DNA of 64,000 bases from 2-12-FULL-35-23 sp965196985. Lineage in GTDB: Bacteria; Pseudomonadota; Gammaproteobacteria; UBA12402. The translations under genes and the position numbers were made by a program. A model generated the notes under the pieces. The model was given only the letters and a program-made list of their open reading frames with translations, made no database searches and was not told the DNA's origin. The stretch covers positions 62,001-126,000 of the forward strand of contig CBDALO010000008.1 of NCBI GenBank assembly GCA_965196985.1, written 5' to 3'. How positions within the stretch are numbered: position 1 is the first letter of the stretch; each line of letters begins with the position of its first letter. Below, piece after piece: positions 9,267 through 18,056 of this stretch.

Positions 9267-9304
9267 AAGCCAGAAGCACTTACTAAACATTGGTGCTCTG
9301 GCTT
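9267..9304. terminator. Hairpin between par and rep
   Basis: The arms AAGCCAGAAGCAC and GTGCTCTGGCTT pair with one bulged base across a 13-nt loop. Only short T stretches follow, so it may be a weak terminator of parAB or an RNA element in the rep leader. A four-codon reading frame (ATG at 9245, MSLG) precedes it, which could be a leader peptide; this is speculative. Confidence 0.45.
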
Positions 9305-9314
9305 ATTTAGATGT

Positions 9315-10352
9315 ATGGGATTTTTGATATCTCAAAACATGACAGTTAAGAGTCTATCAATAGAAATCCCGTTATTCAACTTAGGAATTACACATTTTGA
9401 AGGTAAGGGGATTTTCGTGCCCAAAAAAGGACTTTCGCCACCCCAAGTGAGCGAAAAGGAATCACTCATCGGCGCGGCCATTGACATTACAGGGCAGGGC
9501 GCAGCACCATTGGAGCCAGTCGAATTGACTCGCTCCGGTAATCGCTGTGGCCATGACCCTGCGAACCCGCGCACCTATACCCGTGACTCCGACCATAAAA
9601 AAACCTTCGATGCACTTCAGATTGCCTCAGAGAATGCCCAACGCTATGCGTTTAGCCCTGAAGGGGTCTTGGATCTGATTGACTTTAGTCGTGAGTCGGA
9701 TCGACAAGTCCGATCAGAACGCCGTGAGGCCGTGAGCTTAGTGTTAGGGGTGCTCATTAATCATGCGGATATGGCCCACTTACGGGTGGTGCGGTATCTC
9801 AATGGCACGAGCTGGCGTGATATGAAGATCACCGAGATTGCTAAGCTGGCTAACCTTACCGTTAAACGCTGCGAGCGGGCGTTAAAAGATCTCAAGCGAG
9901 CAGGGTACTTAACCCTGGAAAAACGCTTTACCTTCAAAAAAGGGGCTATTCGTGCCTTAGTCTCGATTAAACGCTTGAATGCCGTGTTATTCCATCATTT
10001 AGGCGTCGGGTGGGGTAAACTCAACCAGTGCATCCAATGGGCGAAAAAACGCCTCGAACGCCGCCAGAAACAACACAGCAAAGCGGAAGCGAAACTGGCG
10101 TATCTGGCGAATCAGCACAAGCAAAATAAAAAGCCGACTAACAAACCTCAGGCTCCGAAAACGTCTGGGTTGGCCAAACTGGTGCAAAACCTACTGCCCG
10201 CGCAACAACAACTTCATAATCAAACGAAGCAGCAACAAGCCTTAGCCAAGCAGCGCAATCAATGGTTTTTAAAGAAGATGCACTTATTGCAAGCCGAGCC
10301 GGATCTTGATGACGCCGCCATTCTCGCCCGTCTAGGCGCACCACCGGCCTAA
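9315..10352 (+). CDS. Plasmid replication initiator, IncFII RepA-like
   Basis: A 345-residue basic protein. Residues about 125-215 look like a winged-helix initiator domain: RREAVSLVLGVLINHADMAH, then an HTH (ITEIAKLANLTVKRCERALK) and the wing-like LKRAGYLTLEKRFTFKKGAI. The C-terminal half is Lys/Gln-rich and helical. Length and pattern recall IncFII RepA, but similarity is remote. The start is uncertain: ATG 9315 or ATG 9342 are both possible and neither has a strong ribosome site. Base composition is GC-richer than parAB and like the tra genes. Downstream lies a DnaA-box-like sequence, consistent with a cis-acting origin after the initiator gene. Confidence 0.7.
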   Translation: MGFLISQNMTVKSLSIEIPLFNLGITHFEGKGIFVPKKGLSPPQVSEKESLIGAAIDITGQGAAPLEPVELTRSGNRCGHDPANPRTYTRDSDHKKTFDALQIASENAQRYAFSPEGVLDLIDFSRESDRQVRSERREAVSLVLGVLINHADMAHLRVVRYLNGTSWRDMKITEIAKLANLTVKRCERALKDLKRAGYLTLEKRFTFKKGAIRALVSIKRLNAVLFHHLGVGWGKLNQCIQWAKKRLERRQKQHSKAEAKLAYLANQHKQNKKPTNKPQAPKTSGLAKLVQNLLPAQQQLHNQTKQQQALAKQRNQWFLKKMHLLQAEPDLDDAAILARLGAPPA

Positions 10353-10638
10353 TCTAACCTTAACCACCCATCAACCCACTACAATGCAGTAGGGGCTTCC
10401 TGTGGCCTGAATACGCTAAAATCTCACCCTAAGCCACTCACAACCTGCTTTTCGCCCTCAGAACGCCTGAAAAGCCCTTAAATCGCATCCACCAAACCCA
10501 CTTTTTATCCACCGCGACACCCCATCATGTTCATTAATCGAGTTGTCCCCAGTTTAAGTGTCGGGTAATCGAGGCTTAAGTGTCGGATGATTAATCTATT
10601 TACATCAAATAAATTATTCTTTTTTTATTTTTACTTTT
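10353..10638. other. Non-coding region, possible origin of replication
   Basis: 286 bp without a gene, after rep. It holds TTATCCACC at 10505-10513 (one base off the DnaA box) and two direct repeats with core TTAAGTGTCGG at 10554 and 10576, 22 bp apart, followed by an AT-rich stretch (10590-10640). A single DnaA box after the initiator gene is the IncFII oriR arrangement. The TTAAGTGTCGG repeats preceded by TGTCCCCAG also resemble the multiple terminal repeats of IS21-family elements, so part of this may be an IS end. Confidence 0.45.
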
Positions 10639-11184
10639 TTAAGGCTCCTTTGTGGCACACTTTTCCCGTAAACGCTGATTTTCTTGTTCAACCGCCTCAT
10701 AGAGCTTTTTATACTGGTTAGCCGCATTCGTTTGTTGAACCTGTTGGCGTTCAGCCAACACTTTGGCTTTGTAAAACTGCGCCAAGAGCTGCTTTAAAAA
10801 GGCCGCTTCATTGGGTAGACTATTAATCGCTTCAGGCAAAAACGAGGTGGAGGCCTCAAGCGCTGCTTCAAAAAAAGCAGGGGAAAGGGCACTCACTTCC
10901 GCTTTGAGCTGGGCAACGTGATCTTGCAAGGTAATGAAACTGGTTTGGGTGTTGGCCAGTGCCTCTTCGATCACTAACCGGCGAGCCTGGGCTAATCGCT
11001 TATGCTGATGCCAGTTTTCCGGCAGATCTTTCGCTTTCGCAGCCACCAACTCATCAAACCGGTGTTTATAGGCTTGCTTCATCTGAATTTCCACGCGCAC
11101 CAGCTCACGCTCGCGTTGTTTTCGCCGATACGCTTGCTGGGCGAGGCGTTGCGCTAAACTAGTAGGTTGCTTTGAATCGGGCAT
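10639..11184 (-). CDS. Coiled-coil plasmid protein of unknown function
   Basis: A 181-residue Ala/Gln/Lys-rich protein with no recognised domain. I chose the ATG at 11184 because AAGGAAA lies about 6 bases upstream and because the earlier in-frame extension (to 11406) reads through the repeated GATAACCGGAGATA sequence and looks non-coding. Long charged helices (QRLAQQAYRRKQRERELVRV and KVLAERQQVQQTNAANQYKK) predict coiled coil. Composition matches the rep gene beside it. It is probably a plasmid-backbone gene. Confidence 0.65.
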   Translation of the reverse strand: MPDSKQPTSLAQRLAQQAYRRKQRERELVRVEIQMKQAYKHRFDELVAAKAKDLPENWHQHKRLAQARRLVIEEALANTQTSFITLQDHVAQLKAEVSALSPAFFEAALEASTSFLPEAINSLPNEAAFLKQLLAQFYKAKVLAERQQVQQTNAANQYKKLYEAVEQENQRLREKCATKEP

Positions 11185-11327
11185 ACTCTTTTCCTTGCTG
11201 GGTTGTTCATTGCTGAAGGAGTAGGGCGCAAAAAACAAGGTTCCACAAGCATCCCGATGTTCCCCACTTCTAACCGATTGAAAAATAAGTGAAAAATTCA
11301 TCGTTTTTTTGATTGTCAAAAAACGCT

Positions 11328-11356
11328 GATAACCGGAGATACGATAACCGGAGATA
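11328..11356. repeat. Two 14-bp direct repeats upstream of the coiled-coil gene
   Basis: GATAACCGGAGATA occurs at 11328-11341 and again at 11343-11356, one base apart. They lie about 150 bp upstream of the minus-strand gene at 11184 and could be operator half-sites; there is no further evidence. Confidence 0.5.
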
Positions 11357-11410
11357 AGCATAGGGCAGGGATGCGCAGAAAGCAACCCGAAACCACCTGA
11401 AAACATAGCC

Positions 11411-11432
11411 CCCCATAAGGAACCTTATAGGG
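11411..11432 (-). terminator. Hairpin terminator after the left ankyrin gene
   Basis: The arms CCCCATAAGG and CCTTATAGGG are separated by AA, directly after the stop codon at 11435. On the minus strand it is followed by GGGCTATGTTTT. The same hairpin follows the right copy and closely related ones follow the TALE-like, LRR and 147-aa genes. Confidence 0.7.
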
Positions 11433-11434
11433 TC

Positions 11435-13864
11435 TTAACTATTTTTTGTGTATCGCACATAGTTTTGCCTACCTGTTGAGCATCTATTTCCATAGTTAGT
11501 GTTTGTATGACCACGCTTGAAAAAAGTTGAGCTGTTGTTTGATTGGTGGGCGCCACTATTTAATTTTAACACTCTGTTATTAGGATTGGTGTATTGATTG
11601 TTTATCAATGGTTGCCTAGATTGATCAGGCCATGAAAAGGCTCGCCAGTTTTGTCGTGCAGAAAAACCACGTTTATTTTTTTTATCTGGATCTGCGCCTT
11701 TCGATAAAAGAATGGTGCAAATACTAGAAAACAAAGTAGTAGTATTTCTTCTTTGCTTAGCTGAATTTGCTGCAGCATTTAATGGAGTAAAGCCATGATT
11801 ATTTATTTGTTCTAAAAAAGCATTAAATTGAGAGCTGTCCTTGCCGCCAAAGGCGGTGTCGGCCGCCGCGATTAAGTCTTTCACCACCTCGAGGTGACCT
11901 TCTTTCGAAGCAGTATTCAAGGGGGAGAACTGATCTTTATTCGGTTGAGTCAGAAACGCGCGAAAGCCGTCAGTGTTCTTGCCGCCAAAGGCGGTGTCGG
12001 CCGCCGCGATTAAGTCTTTCACCACCTCGAGGTGACCCGCACAAGCAGCAGAATTCAAGGGGGAGAACTGATCTTTATTCGGTTGAGTCAGAAACGCGCG
12101 AAAGCCGTCAGTGTTCTTGCCGCCAAAGGCGGTGTCGGCCGCCGCGATTAAGTCTTTCACCACCTTGAGGTGACCTTCTTTCGAAGCAGTATTCAAGGGG
12201 GAGAACTGATCTTTATCTTTATGAGTCAGAAACGCGCGAAAGCCGTCAGTGTTCTTGCCGCCAAAGGCGGTGTCGGCCGCCGCGATTAAGTCTTTCACCA
12301 CCTCGAGGTGACCTTCTTTCGAAGCAGTATTCAAGGGGGAGAACTGATCTTTATCTTTATGAGTCAGAAACGCGCGAAAGCCGTCAGTGTTCTTGCCGCC
12401 AAAGGCGGTGTCGGCCGCCGCGATTAAGTCTTTCACCACCTCGAGGTGACCCGCACAAGCAGCAGAATTCAAGGGGGAGAACTGATCTTTATTCGGTTGA
12501 GTCAGAAACGCGCGAAAGCCGTCAGTGTTCTTGCCGCCAAAGGCGGTGTCGGCCGCCGCGATTAAGTCTTTCACCACCTCGAGGTGACCTTCTTTCGAAG
12601 CAGTATTCAAGGGGGAGAACTGATCTTTATTCGGTTGAGTCAGAAACGCGCGAAAGCCGTCAGTGTTCTTGCCGCCAAAGGCGGTGTCGGCCGCCGCGAT
12701 TAAGTCTTTCACCACCTCGAGGTGACCCGCACAAGCAGCAGAATTCAAGGGGGAGAACTGATCTTTATTCGGTTGAGTCAGAAACGCGCGAAAGCCGTCA
12801 GTGTTCTTGCCGCCAAAGGCGGTGTCGGCCGCCGCGATTAAGTCTTTCACCACCTTGAGGTGACCTTCTTTCGAAGCAGTATTCAAGGGGGAGAACTGAT
12901 CTTTATCTTTATGAGTCAGAAACGCGCGAAAGCCGTCAGTGTTCTTGCCGCCAAAGGCGGTGTCGGCCGCCGCGATTAAGTCTTTCACCACCTCGAGGTG
13001 ACCTTCTTTCGAAGCAGTATTCAAGGGGGAGAACTGATCTTTATCTTTATGAGTCAGAAACGCGCGAAAGCCGTCAGTGTTCTTGCCGCCAAAGGCGGTG
13101 TCGGCCGCCGCGATTAAGTCTTTCACCACCTCGAGGTGACCCGCACAAGCAGCAGAATTCAAGGGGGAGAACTGATCTTTATTCGGTTGAGTCAGAAACG
13201 CGCGAAAGCCGTCAGTGTTCTTGCCGCCAAAGGCGGTGTCGGCCGCCGCGATTAAGTCTTTCACCACCTCGAGGTGACCCGCACAAGCAGCAGAATTCAA
13301 GGGGGAGAACTGATCTTTATTCGGTTGAGTCAGAAACGCGCGAAAGCCGTCAGTGTTCTTGCCGCCAAAGGCGGTGTCGGCCGCCGCGATTAAGTCTTTC
13401 ACCACCTCGAGGTGACCTTCTTTCGAAGCAGTATTCAAGGGGGAGAACTGATCTTTATTCGGTTGAGTCAGAAACGCGCGAAAGCCGTCAGTGTTCTTGC
13501 CGCCAAAGGCGGTGTCGGCCGCCGCGATTAAGTCTTTCACCACCTCGAGGTGATCCGCACAAGCAGCAGAATTCAAGGGGGAGAAATCTTTATCTTTATG
13601 AGTCAGAAACGCGCGAAAGCCGTCACTGTTCTTGCCGCCAAAGGCGGTGTCGGCCGCCGCGATTAAGTCTTTCACCACCTCGAGGTGACCCGCACAAGCA
13701 GCAGAATTCAAGGGGGAGAACTGATCTTTATTCGGTTGAGTCAGAAACGCGCGAAAGCCGTCAGTGTTCTTGCCGCCAAAGGCGGTGTCGGCCGCCGCGA
13801 TTAAGTCTTTCACCACCTTGATATTAAGGAATTTCAATGTGTCAATTGGTAAAAATACCACCAA
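11435..13864 (-). pseudogene. Ankyrin-type repeat protein, C-terminal part (left copy, split by IS91)
   Basis: This 809-residue frame is almost wholly made of 15 near-identical 46-residue units. Each has an ankyrin-like core (PLNSAACAGHLEVVKDLI or PLNTASKEGHLEVVKDLI) extended by AADTAFGGKNTDGFRAFL and a variable TQPNKDQ or THKDKDQ. The C-terminal cap is ankyrin-like (GFTPLNAAA, ILLSKGADPDKKNKRGFSAR), then a polar Asn/Ser-rich tail ending VRYTKNS. The first 15 or so residues (MVVFLPIDTLKFLNI) come from IS91, so the original protein continued into the N-terminal part at 15386-15985. Ankyrin proteins in host-associated bacteria are often secreted effectors; that role is inference. Confidence 0.85.
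11848..13816 (-). repeat. 138-bp tandem repeat array (46 residues per unit), left copy
   Basis: About 15 units with a 138-bp period, nearly identical at the DNA level. Units differ mainly in two alternating cassettes (CAACCGAATAAAGAT versus CATAAAGATAAAGAT, and TCTGCTGCTTGTGCG versus ACTGCTTCGAAAGAA). Counting from the protein N-terminus, units 5-9 and 10-14 show the same order of cassettes, so a five-unit block (690 bp) appears to have been duplicated. Confidence 0.9.
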
Positions 13865-15385
13865 TTAAAATGAGTAATTTTAGCACAGGTATTTTTTATA
13901 AAATCGATTTAGTGGTGGGGCAGGGTTAGTTATGACAAACAATAGCCAAAACTAGCTGGGTTGTTTTGGACGGACTACCCCCTAGGAAGTTATTAGATTT
14001 TTTTCAGTAAGGCGAGTTCACGATGCTTTGATAGCAATTTGTAACGGTTAGGTTGTCTATACCAGCAGTTAGCTAAAAACATTTGGCTACCGCAAAGAAC
14101 ACATTCATAGGGGTCAATGTTAAAATTATTTTGCATTAAGTGCGGTAATTGACCTGGGGTGTGTTTGGATCAGTTTCACCTAATAGGAGTCTGACTTTGG
14201 GTAGCATCTCACCTCGCACCCGGTTAGCAAGAAACCCATAATAACGCACCATACGAAAGCCAACATCAGGAATGTGTTGAATAAATCGAGCAATAAACTC
14301 TTCCGCGGTTAATTTAAATTGCTTGTAGGTTTTAGAGACGTGATCAAGATAATTAAAACTGAGGCTGCTCCCATCAAAGTTTTTAATTTTTGACTCAGCA
14401 ATAGGAGGACGTTTGGTGTATCGACCTAAGTATTTAACGTTTTGTTTGTGATTCTTTGAGGGCTTTGCGCAATGTACTACCCATCGTTTTTGGTAAAGCT
14501 GATCAAGCAGTTGATTAAAGTTGAAAGTGTGGTTCAGTGTAGAGGCTAACTGATTTGGCAGAATAAGCCCTTTGTCCTGGTGGTGGTTTCTAAAAAGGTT
14601 AATGACCTCATAACGCCACATGGACATTAGTGTAGGTTGATGGAAGTAGAGGCTTTTCCATTGTGTTAACTCTTTGTTGATACCACCCAGAGTGATTGAC
14701 GCATGAAGATGCACATTGCGCTTTAGATCTCTGCCAAAGGTGTGAAGCGCGATAAATACACCGGGTTTAACCCTCTTGTTTTTAGCAAGCTTGAGTAACA
14801 CCTTTGCTGCTAATGGTGGGAGTAAATTAAGAAGCTCTCTGTTTGTCCAAAAGCAGTCCCAAAGAGTAGAGGGCATGGTGAATGTGATGTGTTGCCATGT
14901 AGTGTTGGGTAAGATTGCCATCTGTTGTTGTATCCATACTTCTGTGGCTTTTTTACCACACGATGAACAGCTTTTAGCTTTGCAGGTATGGCGGATGAAC
15001 TGACGTGTGAACAGTTTGGATGACTCAATGATACTCTTTATGGCCACGCATAGGATGTTTGCAGCTAAGCAGCTTAACAATGCCAATGACAATAGCTTCT
15101 CTGATTTTATCTTTGTACTTGGTGTGAAAGTTCCACCAGTTCTGATTGGTTACCAAGATTTGTTTGATACTAAAGCGTTTCATTATTCATAGAGTAAAAT
15201 GAGAAGCGCGTATAGTAGGTGAGTTATTGCTCAGCTACCTGAAGCAATTTCTATAGCAGGTGTGTTATTTTTATTCGTTATTATTCCATGGGCAGGTTTG
15301 ACTAGTTTGAGACTTAATAATACTCGTGGCTTTGTAAAGACTAAACTCTTAGAGGCTTAGAAAGTTGCCGGCGAAGCCGGCCTGA
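13821..15385 (-). mobile_element. IS91-family element inserted in the ankyrin gene
   Basis: An insertion between two CTTG tetranucleotides (13817-13820 and 15386-15389) that interrupts the 138-bp repeat. The right end carries a short perfect hairpin (GCCGGC-GAA-GCCGGC, 15367-15381) four bases from the target, like the rolling-circle end of IS91 elements, which are known to insert next to CTTG or GTTC. There is no target duplication beyond the CTTG. Confidence 0.8.
13993..15183 (-). pseudogene. IS91-family Y2 transposase, two frameshifts
   Basis: Reading from 15183: MKRFSIKQILVTNQNWWNFH up to HPMRGHKEYH, then a frame change near 15030 into IRHTCKAKSCSSCGKKATEV, the central domain with HLHASITLGG (metal-binding His), YLGRYTKRPP and HIPDVGFRMVRYYGFLANR. 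A second frameshift near 14150, in a run of C, separates the last domain (PYECVLCGSQMFLANCWYRQ), ending at 13993. The longest single frame is 14136-15092. The element is therefore probably not autonomous, unless the indels are assembly errors. Confidence 0.8.
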
Positions 15386-15985
15386 CTTGAGGTGACCTTC
15401 TTTCGAAGCAGTATTCAAGGGGGAGAACTGATCTTTATTCGGTTGAGTCAGAAACGCGCGAAAGCTGTCAGTGTTCTTGCCGCCAAAGGCGGTGTCGGCC
15501 GCCGCGATTAAGTCTTTCACCACCTCGAGGTGACCTTCTTTCGAAGCAGTATTCAAAGGGGAGAACTGATCTTTATTCGGTTGAATCAGAAACGCGCGAA
15601 AGCCGTCAGTGTTGTTGCCGCCAAAGGCGGTGTCTAATTTTTGCAATGCAATGTTAATGATTTGACCGTTACCATATTTTGCGAGAGAGGTTAAAAAAGT
15701 CCACCTTTCTTTTTCATCAAGCCATAAATGTGGTGTGTCCTTCTCCTTCACTAGGAAATGTTTGTTATTTATTAGTATGATGAGGGTTTGATCAAGACTG
15801 GGAGTTTTTTTCATCCTGTGCACAAAAACATACACGCTTTCTTGTAAAAACAAACTTGCTTCAAGTGCATTATTTTGAAAGTGGCTAACTATCTGTTCAT
15901 CAGTAATCTGTTGTAATAATATTTGCTTGCGTAATGTGCTTATTGCTTCATCGTTGCGCGAACTTCTTAAGTGATAACTAGGCAT
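15341..15985 (-). pseudogene. Ankyrin-type repeat protein, N-terminal part (left copy)
   Basis: The N-terminal part of the same gene, matching the right copy at 18057. It starts MPSYHLRSSRNDEAISTLRK, then an all-helical domain of about 120 residues with no recognised family (QNNALEASLFLQESVYVFVH, WLDEKERWTFLTSLAKYGNG), followed by two 46-residue repeats before the IS91 junction at 15386. It carries a few substitutions against the right copy (GGNN, LIQ). The tail GRLRRQLSKPLRV is IS-derived. The upstream region is shared with the right copy. Confidence 0.8.
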
Positions 15986-16231
15986 GTGGTTTAATATATA
16001 AAATTATTTTCTAAAGTAGATATTCGAATATAATAAAGGATAAAAATTAACAGATTATTTAGTTATTATTCAGGCTACTACAGAATATACCGATGGCATT
16101 GCCTTAAAGTAGCGGTAAATACCCGTGATAACCACAAATTAGCACGGGTTTGAGGCTCGCCAGCAACAGGATTTAAATAATAAATGACCATTGCGATGAA
16201 AATACTACTGGTTATACGACTCAGCTTTTAC

Positions 16232-16683
16232 GGTTCTGTCGCAAATTAATGGTTATTTGATATAATACCGACCAAATTTAGCATTGAATAATAATGGAGT
16301 TATTATGGCGATTAGTTTTAAAGGAAGACATTTCCCCAAAGAGATTATTTTAACAGCAGTACGCTGGAAGCTTGCGTACCCATTAAGTTACCGACGAATA
16401 TTGAAGAGCTCATGGAGGAACGTGGTGTTAGCGTTGATCATTCTACAGTACAAAAATGGGTGGTTCGCTATGCGCCCCAGCTTGAGCGAGAGTTTCGTAA
16501 AAGCAAGCGCAAACTTGCTGATAGTTGGAAGATGGATGAGACTTATATTAAGGTCAATGGCAAGCAAGTTTATCTTTATCGTGCAGTTGATAAGTACGGT
16601 AACACCGTTGATTTTATGCTGTCAGAGAAGCGTGATCGTAAGGCAGTGCTAGCTTTTTTTAATAAAGCGATTGGATCAAGCGG
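16232..16683 (+). mobile_element. IS6-family element, 3'-truncated copy A
   Basis: It begins with the left inverted repeat GGTTCTGTCGCAAATTAATG and encodes the N-terminal part of an IS6 (IS26-like) transposase (FKGRHFPKEIILTAVRWKLA, WKMDETYIKVNGKQVYLYRA). Two extra bases near 16395 compared with copy B shift the frame, so the protein is split between frames at 16284-16652 and 16412-16726. It is cut at 16684 by an IS66-type end. Confidence 0.8.
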
Positions 16684-17031
16684 GTGTATAGTTCCGGTGG
16701 GTTGGTGTGACAGCCTTTTAACTTAAAGCTACTCTAGTTGCTTCTAAAATCTAAGCAACTGGAGAACCAAGTATGACAACTGAAGAACAGGCAGCAAACA
16801 CATTCACTCTAGATGATGTCTATAACCAAATGACTGAGTGGCGTAATAATAAAGAGAAGTTAGGCCATACGATTCCGGATACGATTTGGGCAAATATTTT
16901 TGCTCTTGAACCAAAATACTCGGCATCAGTCCTTAAAAAGTTTTTCGCTTTTAGTAATAATCAGTATGAGACAAAGCGTAAACAATATTTAGAGAAGTCT
17001 ACCGCTTCCTCTACCACTCCTCAGAAACCTA
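16684..17031 (+). mobile_element. IS66-family left end with tnpA fragment
   Basis: It starts with GTGTATAGTTCCGGTGGG (a GTG terminus as in IS66 ends) and encodes MTTEEQAANTFTLDDVYNQM from 16773. The protein is similar in layout to the IS66 TnpA-like protein at 21068 (the IPDTIWANIFAL stretch matches its IPEDLWVKIIAL). It is truncated at 17031 by IS6 copy B, so the last residues of the open frame are IS6-derived. Confidence 0.6.
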
Positions 17032-17652
17032 GGTTCTGTCGCAAATTAATGGTTATTTGATATAATACCGACCAAATTTAGCATTGAATAATAATGGAGT
17101 TATTATGGCGATTAGTTTTAAAGGAAGACATTTCCCCAAAGAGATTATTTTAACAGCAGTACGCTGGAAGCTTGCGTACCCATTAAGTTACCGAAATATT
17201 GAAGAGCTCATGGAAGAACGTGGTGTTAGCGTTGATCACTCTACAGTACAAAAATGGGTGGTTCGCTATGCGCCCCAGCTTGAGCGAGAGTTTCGTAAAA
17301 GCAAGCGCAAACTTGCTGATAGTTGGAAGATGGATGAGACTTATATTAAGGTCAATGGCAAGCAAGTTTATCTTTATCGTGCAGTTGATAAGTACGGTAA
17401 CACCGTTGATTTTATGCTGTCAGAGAAGCGTGATCGTAAGGCAGTGCTAGCTTTTTTTAATAAAGCGATTCGATCAAGCGGGTTACCCAAAAAGGTTAAC
17501 ATTGATAAAAGTGGTGCTATGCCATATGCTAAAAAAAGGGCAGATGCGAGGCAATAGCATGATGCCAGCCTGGCAGCAGTTCTACACGCTCGCAGACTAG
17601 TTGCGCCCAAAAATAGGCTACCTCATCTAGGTGTAAATTTTTCGACAGAACC
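17032..17652 (+). mobile_element. IS6-family element, internally deleted copy B
   Basis: Both ends are present (GGTTCTGTCGCAAATTAATG left; CGACAGAACC at the right), but the element is only 621 bp. The transposase frame 17084-17557 runs through the DDE N-terminal part (ISFKGRHFPKEI to NKAIRSSGLPKKVNIDKSGA), then jumps to a non-homologous C-terminus; the segment carrying the last catalytic acid is deleted. It could be moved in trans by an intact IS6 copy. No target duplication is visible. Confidence 0.75.
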
Positions 17653-17703
17653 CTCTTTTTTTATCTACCAAAAATCAGCCAGGGGTTAATTTGCGTCACT
17701 AAA

Positions 17704-17844
17704 ATGGACTTTAGTGGTCAGACAGAGTATTTCCGCTTTACGTTATCTGGAGAAAATAATTCCGAAGAGTTTTTATCAAAAGCTGCCGATGAAGAGTTTA
17801 CACTCAATAAAGTTGTAACCCCAAAATCAGATACCGAACACTAA
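17704..17844 (+). CDS. Possible small gene or gene remnant (46 aa)
   Basis: A short acidic frame (MDFSGQTEYFRFTLSGENNS, then EEFLSKAADEEFTLNKVVTP, ending SDTEH) between IS6 copy B and the right arm of the inverted duplication. The frame stays open upstream of the ATG, so it may be the 3' end of a truncated gene. No ribosome site is obvious and no family is recognised. Confidence 0.3.
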   Translation: MDFSGQTEYFRFTLSGENNSEEFLSKAADEEFTLNKVVTPKSDTEH

Positions 17845-17890
17845 AGCTACCTGTGACACTACTTTTATATATGCGCTCTTTTAAGACGCA

Positions 17891-17923
17891 ATACCCGTGA
17901 TAATTTGTGGTTATCACGGGTAT
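17891..17923. terminator. Perfect hairpin at the centre of the inverted duplication
   Basis: ATACCCGTGATAA pairs with TTATCACGGGTAT across a 7-nt loop. The left arm keeps only half of it (16119-16150), so this marks the inner boundary of the inverted duplication. No T-run is adjacent; it may be a terminator or a recombination-prone cruciform. Confidence 0.55.
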
Positions 17924-18056
17924 TTACCGCTACTTTAAGGCAATGCCATCGGTATATTCTGTAGTAGCCTGAATAATAACTAAATAATCTGTTAATTTTT
18001 ATCCTTTATTATATTCGAATATCTACTTTAGAAAATAATTTTATATATTAAACCAC

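Noticed and set aside
11848..13816. The 138-bp repeat array as a CRISPR-like or satellite structure
   Set aside because: The repeats are contiguous, in frame and encode ankyrin-like units; there are no unique spacers.
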